Position numbers and translations under genes: made by a program
The notes under the pieces: model-generated
The model's input: only the letters and a program-made list of their open reading frames with translations
What the model was told of the DNA's origin: nothing
Databases searched by the model: none
Shown here: positions 58,840 through 64,000 of the stretch, one piece after another
How the letters are laid out: every line of letters begins with the position of its first letter
How positions within the stretch are numbered: the stretch's first letter is position 1
Assembly (NCBI RefSeq): GCF_016741815.1
Contig: NZ_JAERRJ010000009.1
Location: 124,001-188,000 of the forward strand
Length of the DNA: 64,000 nt
Origin: Nocardia acididurans
GTDB lineage: Bacteria > Actinomycetota > Actinomycetes > Mycobacteriales > Mycobacteriaceae
Reading direction: 5' to 3'

Positions 58840-59714
58840 TTCTGCTGCTCCTCGGCGAAAGCCTGGACGGCGGCCTGGTATTCGGCTTCCGAGACGTCCA
58901 GGTAGCGGGCCTTGAACTCGGCCCACGACTCGGGCGTCTTGGCGGCCTCCACATAGTGGCGCTGGAACTTCTCGTCGCGGCCGTAGCTGCCGGAGAAGGT
59001 GAAGTGCGCGCCGCCGGGGGCCTCGACCACGCCGTCGACCATCATGCGGTTGAGGATGATCGCCTGCTGCGGAACGGCTTTCACCAGTTCCTCGGTCTCG
59101 ACGAGCTGATCCACCGACAGGTAGCGCTTCTCGGCGGAGAGCATGTAGAGATCATCGAAGTACGGGTCGACGCCGGTGTAGGCGGCATTGCCGTGCTTGT
59201 CGCCCAGATCCAGGTGCACGAAGGCGGCATCCAGGTTGAGCGCGGGCATGGCGACGAGGGTCTCGGTCTTGCCGTCGGTCGGGTACGGCGACTCGACGGT
59301 CTTCAGTTCGCCCTCCCAGAAATCGATGACGGCAGAACCCAATCCGGCGCGGATGGGCAGGAACGGCAGGCGGGCGGCGGCGGCCTGCAGGCCGCACTTC
59401 ACCATGCCCTCGTCCATTTCGCGCACGGTGATCGCGCCCTCGGTGCGCGCCTTGGCGAACCACGGGTCGTAGAACGGCGCGGAGTCCAGGGATACGAAGC
59501 CGTAGTACGCCTTTCGCACCTTGCCGGCCGAGCACAGCAGGCCCAGATCCGGTCCGCCATAGGTGACGACCGTCAAATCCTTGATATCCGAACGCAGAAT
59601 CGCGCGGACCAGGGCCAGCGGCTTGCGCCGGGAGCCCCAGCCGCCGAGACCGATGGTCATCCCGCTGCGCAGTTCGCCGACGACCTCGTCGAGCGACATT
59701 CGCTTGTCGCGCAT
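58836..59714 (-). CDS. ipdA: IpdA, alpha subunit of the CD-ring CoA hydrolase
   Basis: The 292-residue protein is the alpha subunit of IpdAB, CoA-transferase-like. It has MSLDEVVGELRSGMTIGLGGWGSRRKPLALVRAIL at 6-40, VTYGGPDLGLLCSAGKVRKAYYGFVSLD near 50, and EMDEGMVKCGLQAAAARLPFLPIRAGLGS near 99. In this superfamily the GGWGSRRKP-type motif marks the steroid group. GGAG lies 12 bases before ATG 59714. It follows echA20 by five bases and overlaps ipdB by four. Confidence 0.93.
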   Translation of the reverse strand: MRDKRMSLDEVVGELRSGMTIGLGGWGSRRKPLALVRAILRSDIKDLTVVTYGGPDLGLLCSAGKVRKAYYGFVSLDSAPFYDPWFAKARTEGAITVREMDEGMVKCGLQAAAARLPFLPIRAGLGSAVIDFWEGELKTVESPYPTDGKTETLVAMPALNLDAAFVHLDLGDKHGNAAYTGVDPYFDDLYMLSAEKRYLSVDQLVETEELVKAVPQQAIILNRMMVDGVVEAPGGAHFTFSGSYGRDEKFQRHYVEAAKTPESWAEFKARYLDVSEAEYQAAVQAFAEEQQK

Positions 59715-59719
59715 GGCTT

Positions 59720-60484
59720 TTACTTCTCCTTCTTCTGCGCGGCGATATCGTCGTCGAAGCGCGCCCGGATCTCATCGGCGACACCCGCGAGGTTGAGCTC
59801 CATGGTGAAACCCTGCTCGTAGCGGTAGGACCGGTGCACGTCCTGCACGTCGATGCCGTTCAGCGCCCGCTTGGCGGCGCGGATCACGCGGCCGTCCTTG
59901 TTGGCGATGTTCTTGGCGACTTCCATTGCGGCGGCGTCGAGTTCGGCGCGCGGCACCACCTTGAACACCGAGCCGTAGTGGTGCAGCTGCTGCGCGGTGA
60001 GGGTGCCCGCGGTGTAGAACATGGTGCGCATCAGATGCTGGGGGACCAGTCGCGCGAGATGGGTGGCCGCGCCGAGCGCCCCGCGATCGACTTCGGGCAG
60101 ACCGAAAGTCGCGTCATCCGAAGCCACGATCACATCCGAATTACCGACCAGGCCGATGCCGCCGCCGAGGCAGAAGCCGTTGACGGCGGTGACCACGGGG
60201 ACCTGGCAGTCGTAGACGGCGGCGAAGGCCTCGAAGCAACCGTGGTTGGCCCGGATCAGCTTGGTGTGGCCGACGTCGGCGTTCATCTCCTTGATGTCGA
60301 CACCGGCGTTGAAGCCGCGACCTTCGGCGCGCAGTACGACGACCCGGGTCTCCGGGTTGCGGCCGGCTTCGCGGATGGCGTCGGCCAGGGCGAACCAGCC
60401 GTCCGACGGCAGGGCGTTGACCGGCGGGTAGTCGACAGTGACGACTTCGACGCCCTCGGTTTCGGTGTGACGGTTGATCCCCAT
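59720..60484 (-). CDS. echA20: EchA20, CoA ester ring hydrolase of steroid CD-ring catabolism
   Basis: The 254-residue crotonase-fold enzyme opens ring D of a HIP-derived CoA ester in M. tuberculosis. It has VTVDYPPVNALPSDGWFALADAI near 12-34, VVLRAEGRGFNAGVDIKEM near 47, and VNGFCLGGGIGLVGNSDVIVASDDATFGLPEVDRGALGAATH near 92-133. ATG 60484 is chosen over upstream starts because GGGA precedes it and the first residues align with family members. It leads the ipd operon and is divergent from the SDR gene at 60535 with a KstR2-type palindrome between. Confidence 0.92.
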   Translation of the reverse strand: MGINRHTETEGVEVVTVDYPPVNALPSDGWFALADAIREAGRNPETRVVVLRAEGRGFNAGVDIKEMNADVGHTKLIRANHGCFEAFAAVYDCQVPVVTAVNGFCLGGGIGLVGNSDVIVASDDATFGLPEVDRGALGAATHLARLVPQHLMRTMFYTAGTLTAQQLHHYGSVFKVVPRAELDAAAMEVAKNIANKDGRVIRAAKRALNGIDVQDVHRSYRYEQGFTMELNLAGVADEIRARFDDDIAAQKKEK

Positions 60485-60509
60485 CGAATGTCCCATCGTT
60501 GGCAAAACA

Positions 60510-60528
60510 AGCAAGTGCTTGGTAGGTT
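60510..60528. promoter_or_regulatory. KstR2-type operator and -10 between echA20 and SDR genes
   Basis: AGCAAGTGCTTGGT (60510-60523) is an exact match to AnCAAGnnCTTGnT. TAGGTT (60523-60528) is a -10-like hexamer followed by six bases and the GTG start at 60535, so the SDR message is likely leaderless. The 20 bases from 60510 equal those at 46659. Confidence 0.8.
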
Positions 60529-60534
60529 AGCACG

Positions 60535-61332
60535 GTGGCAATCGAAGTGAACCTCTCCGGTTCTGTGGTCCTGGTGACCGGTGGCGTGCGGGGAGTCGGC
60601 GCGGGAATCTCCCGGGTTTTCCTGGACGCCGGAGCAACCGTGGTGGCGTGCGCGCGCCGCCCCGCGGACGAACCCGTCGCGAGCAGTGGGCGGGAGATCG
60701 ACTTCCTGCCCTGCGATGTGCGCGACCCCGAATCGGTGCGCGGTCTCATCGACGCGATCGTCGAGAAGTACGGGCGGCTCGACACCGTGGTGAACAACGC
60801 CGGTGGCGCGCCCTTCGCCTTGGCCGCCGACGCCAGCGCCAACTTCCACTCCAAAATCGTGCAGCTGAACCTGCTCGCGCCCCTGCTGGTCTCGCAGGTC
60901 GCCAACGAGGTGATGCAGAAGCAGGAGTCCGGCGGCTCGATCGTGATGATCTCCAGCGTGAGCGGCCACCGGGCGTCCCCGGGCACCGCCGCCTACGGTG
61001 CGGCGAAAGCCGGTGTGGACAGCCTGGTTTCGTCGTTGGCCGTCGAGTGGGCGCCCAAGGTCCGGGTGAACTCGGTCATCTGCGGCATGGTCGAGACCGA
61101 GAGTTCGCATCTGCACTACGGCGACGAGGACGGTGTCGCCGCAGTCAGCAGCACGGTTCCGCTGGGCCGCATGGCCGCCCCCGAGGACATCGGCCACACC
61201 GCCGCCTTCCTCGCCTCCCCGCTGGCCGCCTACATCAGCGGCGGTGCGCTCGTGGTGCACGGTGGCGGCGAGAAGCCCGCCTTCCTCGAAGCGTCGACCG
61301 CGGATGTCCCCGCCGTCGCAGGCGGCCGCTGA
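60535..61332 (+). CDS. SDR oxidoreductase, Rv3549c-like
   Basis: The 265-residue SDR has VVLVTGGVRGVGAGISRVFLDAG near 10-32, VVNNAGGAPF near 84, and catalytic Y-x-x-x-K in TAAYGAAKAGVDSL near 155-168. The C-terminal part includes LAAYISGGALVVHGGGEKPAF. Its place divergent from echA20 under a KstR2-type box equals Rv3549c. The step it performs in CD-ring breakdown is not certain. GTG 60535 is the start; no ribosome site precedes it, as expected for a leaderless message. Confidence 0.87.
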   Translation: MAIEVNLSGSVVLVTGGVRGVGAGISRVFLDAGATVVACARRPADEPVASSGREIDFLPCDVRDPESVRGLIDAIVEKYGRLDTVVNNAGGAPFALAADASANFHSKIVQLNLLAPLLVSQVANEVMQKQESGGSIVMISSVSGHRASPGTAAYGAAKAGVDSLVSSLAVEWAPKVRVNSVICGMVETESSHLHYGDEDGVAAVSSTVPLGRMAAPEDIGHTAAFLASPLAAYISGGALVVHGGGEKPAFLEASTADVPAVAGGR

Positions 61333-61368
61333 CACCGCGGCCACGAGCCCTTCCCTCTTCCGGGGATG

Positions 61369-61387
61369 TCGGGGGCGCAGCCCCCGA
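61369..61387. repeat. GGGGGCGCAGCCCCC-type hairpin between SDR genes
   Basis: TCGGGGGC (61369-61376), loop GCA, GCCCCCGA (61380-61387). Its core resembles the hairpins inside the 49-bp array at 49709-49955 (TTCGGGGGCGAAGCCCC). It may attenuate transcription between the two SDR genes, or be a copy of the same dispersed element. Confidence 0.6.
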
Positions 61388-61422
61388 ATTCCCTCCTCTC
61401 ACTCATCAGCGAGGTATTCGAT

Positions 61423-62334
61423 ATGACCGACAACAAGATCTGCGACGGCCGCGTGGTCATCGTGACCGGTGCGGGCCGGGGTATCGGGCGGGCGCATGCG
61501 CTGGCCTTCGCCGCCGCGGGTGCGAAGGTCGTGGTGAACGACCTCGGGGCCGAGCTGGATGGCGCGCCGAGCCCGGATTCGCCGGCCGCGCAGGTGGTCG
61601 AGGAGATCAAGGCGCTCGGTGGCGAGGCCGTGGTGAACGGTGACGACATCTCCGACTGGGAGGGTGCGCGGCGGCTCATCGCGAGTGCCGTCGAGGCGTT
61701 CGGGCGGCTGGACGTGCTGGTGAACAATGCCGGTATCGTCCGCGACCGCATGCTCGTCAACCTCGGTGAGGACGAGTGGGACGCCGTCATCAAGGTGCAC
61801 CTGAAGGGCCATTTCGCGCCCATGCGGCATGCCGCCGAGTACTGGCGCAACGAGGCCAAGGCGGGCCGGACCCCCGAGGCGCGCATCATCAACACCAGTT
61901 CGGGCGCGGGCCTGCTGGGCAGCGTCGGCCAGGGCAACTACTCGGCCGCCAAGGCCGGTATCGCGGGTCTGACCCTCACGGCCTCAGCCGAATTCGCGCG
62001 GTACGGCATCACCGTGAACGCGATCGCCCCCGCGGCGCGCACCCGGATGACCGAGACGGTGTTCGCGGACATGATGGCGGCTCCGGAGGACGGCTTCGAC
62101 GCCATGGCCCCGGAAAACGTTTCGCCGCTGGTGGTCTGGCTGGGTTCGGCCGATTCCGCCGGTGTCACGGGTCGCATGTTCGAGGTCGAGGGTGGCAAGG
62201 TGACCGTGGCCGACGGCTGGCGGCACGGCGCGTCCATCGATCGCGGTGCGCGCTGGGAGCCGGCCGAGCTGGGTCCGGTGGTGCGCGATCTGCTGGGTAA
62301 GGCCACCACCCCGGAGCCGGTCTACGGAGCCTGA
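61423..62334 (+). CDS. SDR oxidoreductase, Rv3548c-like
   Basis: The 303-residue SDR has VVIVTGAGRGIGRAHALAFAAAGAKVVVNDLG near 10-41, VLVNNAGIVRDRMLVNLGEDEWDAVIKVHLKGHF near 97-130, and catalytic YSAAK near 175. The segment with NDLG and DRML after NNAGI is typical of SDRs acting on acyl-CoA (MFE-2-like). Neighbour and order equal Rv3548c. ATG 61423 has GAGG ten bases upstream and aligns with homologues; the frame upstream runs through the hairpin and is not coding. A 16-bp inverted repeat follows. Confidence 0.88.
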   Translation: MTDNKICDGRVVIVTGAGRGIGRAHALAFAAAGAKVVVNDLGAELDGAPSPDSPAAQVVEEIKALGGEAVVNGDDISDWEGARRLIASAVEAFGRLDVLVNNAGIVRDRMLVNLGEDEWDAVIKVHLKGHFAPMRHAAEYWRNEAKAGRTPEARIINTSSGAGLLGSVGQGNYSAAKAGIAGLTLTASAEFARYGITVNAIAPAARTRMTETVFADMMAAPEDGFDAMAPENVSPLVVWLGSADSAGVTGRMFEVEGGKVTVADGWRHGASIDRGARWEPAELGPVVRDLLGKATTPEPVYGA

Positions 62335-62357
62335 TCTCCGGTCGCGGCAGCTACTTT

Positions 62358-62390
62358 CATCGCCGGTATCCCACTGGGATACCGGCGATG
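62358..62390 (+). terminator. Hairpin after the Rv3548c-like gene
   Basis: A perfect 16-bp inverted repeat (62358-62373 with 62375-62390, arm CATCGCCGGTATCCCA) begins 24 bases past the stop. Confidence 0.88.
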
Positions 62391-62828
62391 CTTGCTTTCC
62401 GGACATCTCCGTCATCCTGATCGAGCGCAGAATGTGATGCAATACACACGCGGCGCTGAAAGCCTCTGACCTGCTGATGTTTTGCTGTCCGTTAAGTCCG
62501 CATTGAGGGTCTTGGACCAGCGATATCGGTGACTGGTGAGGCTCCTGATGGGTGTGAGGCATTGGGCAAATGCCCAATTGCGCTGGGGCTCTTGTTCATA
62601 TCCGGTACATCGGGTGGTTGGCAGGCGTACGGTTTGTAAGCACCCCTAATGCCACCAAGACTTGTGCGGGCCGGCCTGGTGGCCGTTACTATGACCGCGT
62701 TCCGCAAAGGTCCGGCAATCGGGGCGACCGGGCTCTACCGCTCCAGCCTGCCTGGCGGGTTGGACTTCCCACACCGGGTGGGGACGAAAAGCCGACTGCG
62801 CAAAACTCGATGAGGGGATGGCTGTCGC
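62391..62828. other. Long non-coding leader before the GSA-repeat protein
   Basis: This 438-base stretch has no gene that I can support. The first half is less GC-rich than the surroundings and probably holds the promoter. The last 120 bases look structured: a hairpin CCCAC-ACCGG-GTGGG at 62768-62782 is followed directly by GGACGAAAAGCC (62782-62793), and further GC stems lie upstream. This may be a cis-regulatory RNA; no known riboswitch class fits well. Confidence 0.4.
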
Positions 62829-64000
62829 ATGATCTTTGGTCGTGCATTGCGCTTGGTGGCAGTGACCGCAGCTGTCGCCGGTTCGGCGATGCTCGGGCCG
62901 GTCACCGCCGATGCGCAGCCCGGCGGCCTCGACCTGGAGCCCGCGCCCGCGAGCGACGACCCGGCCCTGAGCGTGCCCGTGCCGCAGGCCGCCGCCCCCG
63001 GGCAGGTGAACGGCGCTCCGGGCCAGGTGAACGGCATCGCCCCCGGACAGGCCGGTGGCGCGATCCCCGTCAATCCCGTCGCCGGGCCCGATGACGTCCT
63101 CGCCGCCTTGCTCGGTCTCGGCGCGGCCGGAACCGGTTCGGCCGCACTGGGTTCGGCCGCGGTCGGCTCCGCCGGAATCGGAGGGCTGCTCGGCACCGGT
63201 TCCGCCGCAGTGGGTTCGGCCGGTGCGACGACAGGCTCCGCCGTGCTCGGCACCGGTTCGGCCGGACTCGCCACCGGCTCCACGGCTCTCGGAACCGGTT
63301 CGGCGGCAGTGGGTTCCGCCGGTGCGGGCACCGGATCGGCGCTGGGCTCGGCTGCGGTGGGTACGGGCTCCGCACTCGGCTCGGCGGGCGCCGGTACGGG
63401 TTCGGCTCTTGGCTCCGCCGGTATCGGCACCGGCTCGGTGCTCGGAACCGGTTCGGCCGCAGTGGGTTCCGCTGGTCTCGGCGCTCTCGCTCTGCTCTTC
63501 GGCACCGGCTCGGCCGGTATCGGCTCCGCCGCCGTCGGTTCCGCGGCGGTCGGCTCCGCGGGTCTGGCCGCCCTCTGTACCGGTTCGGCCGCCGTCGGTT
63601 CCGCCGGTATCGGTTCTGCTGCCCTGGGTTCCGCTGCGGGTGGCTCTGCCGCCGCGGGTTCCGCCGCCACCGGTTCGGGAGTCGGTTCCGCCGGTGTCGG
63701 TTCGGCCGAAGCCGGTTCCGCCGCAGTGGGTTCGGCGGCCGTGGGCTCGGCCGGTGTCGGTTCCGCGGCCGTCTGCGCCTCACCGCTGCTTCTGCTGCTG
63801 TTGATTCCGCCGCCCGAGCCGGAGGTACCCGCGATCCCGCTGGAGATCCCGCAGCCGCCCGCGGCTCCGGCGATTCCGGCGCCGGTCGTGCCGGTGGTGG
63901 CTCCGGAGGCTCCCGCCCCGGAACCGGAACCGGCGGCCGCGCCGCCACCTCCGCCACCGACTCCTGTTCTGGCACAACCGATGCCGCAGGTGCGGCCGAC
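62829..64000 (+). CDS. Secreted Gly-Ser-Ala repeat protein, cut by window edge
   Basis: The frame is open from ATG 62829 to the end of the window, giving at least 390 residues. Residues 1-33 are a Sec signal peptide (ALRLVAVTAAVAGSAMLGPVTADA). A Pro/Gly-rich stretch with two copies of APGQVNG follows. From about 100 to 316 the protein is a low-complexity array of 36 Gly-Ser units by my count, most of the form GSAxx (GSAAV, GSAGI, GSALG). Then comes a hydrophobic LLLLLLIPPP segment and a Pro/Glu/Ala-rich tail. It probably is a cell-surface or secreted structural protein. I do not recognise a named family. The opposite strand is open too because of the repeat. Confidence 0.8.
   Translation, partial: MIFGRALRLVAVTAAVAGSAMLGPVTADAQPGGLDLEPAPASDDPALSVPVPQAAAPGQVNGAPGQVNGIAPGQAGGAIPVNPVAGPDDVLAALLGLGAAGTGSAALGSAAVGSAGIGGLLGTGSAAVGSAGATTGSAVLGTGSAGLATGSTALGTGSAAVGSAGAGTGSALGSAAVGTGSALGSAGAGTGSALGSAGIGTGSVLGTGSAAVGSAGLGALALLFGTGSAGIGSAAVGSAAVGSAGLAALCTGSAAVGSAGIGSAALGSAAGGSAAAGSAATGSGVGSAGVGSAEAGSAAVGSAAVGSAGVGSAAVCASPLLLLLLIPPPEPEVPAIPLEIPQPPAAPAIPAPVVPVVAPEAPAPEPEPAAAPPPPPPTPVLAQPMPQVRP

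Noticed and set aside
62768..62793. c-di-GMP-I riboswitch
   Set aside because: Only the GGACGAAAAGCC word resembles it. The conserved GGCAAA-type strand and the second stem with its tetraloop receptor are not visible, so I keep it only as a possible structured leader.
62735..63670. Glu/Pro/Ala repeat protein on the minus strand
   Set aside because: It is the antisense of the GSA repeat. The plus frame has a start, a signal peptide and a sensible domain order; the minus frame does not.

Overview
The window looks like chromosomal DNA of a mycolic-acid actinomycete, most likely a Nocardia. It is very GC-rich, uses GTG starts often, and carries a steroid-degradation gene set whose local order closely follows the Mycobacterium tuberculosis cholesterol region. 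The species call is inference from gene content. I see no rRNA, tRNA, CRISPR array, transposase or phage gene.

0-16.8 kb is housekeeping and envelope DNA. It holds a truncated TetR gene facing zapE across a double palindromic operator, then mgtA with a UDP-glucose dehydrogenase. A five-gene membrane operon follows (DUF4129 protein, small membrane protein, MoxR ATPase, DUF58 protein, small membrane protein). After it come RNA 2'-phosphotransferase kptA, a PhoD-type phosphatase, two AraC regulators, a quinone oxidoreductase, a glutaredoxin, a DUF433 protein and a secreted CAP-domain protein.

16.9-29.3 kb is the KstR-type steroid ring cluster: hsaE-hsaG-hsaF, kstD with a ChsH3-like hydratase, hsaA-hsaD-hsaC-hsaB, and kshA with a small Cys-rich partner. 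Together they open ring B (KshA, KstD), hydroxylate and cleave ring A (HsaAB, HsaC, HsaD), and take the C5 fragment to pyruvate and propionyl-CoA (HsaE, HsaF, HsaG). KstR-like boxes sit at both divergent promoters. A vapBC pair and a Phd-like gene lie inside this cluster.

29.3-40.6 kb holds accessory genes: a cupin, a saccharopine dehydrogenase-like protein with a divergent AraC regulator, a sirtuin, and a four-gene oligopeptide-type ABC importer behind a convincing IdeR/DtxR iron box. Its fused ATPase carries a 3 x 60 bp repeat in the linker. A DUF427 protein and an amino-acid permease follow.

40.7-51.8 kb and 56.9-62.3 kb form the KstR2-type regulon for the last two steroid rings (HIP catabolism): fadE33, fadE32, fadE31, a crotonase, fadD3, fadE30, ipdF-like, kstR2, fadA6, ipdC, ipdB, ipdA, echA20 and two SDR genes. 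Three palindromes of the KstR2 type mark the three promoters. The 52-56.7 kb gap between the halves holds a lipoprotein, a YbaB protein, a degraded gene, an NCS2 permease, a metallophosphoesterase and an SDR.

The last 1.2 kb starts a secreted protein with a long Gly-Ser-Ala repeat that runs off the window, preceded by a long leader that may be structured.
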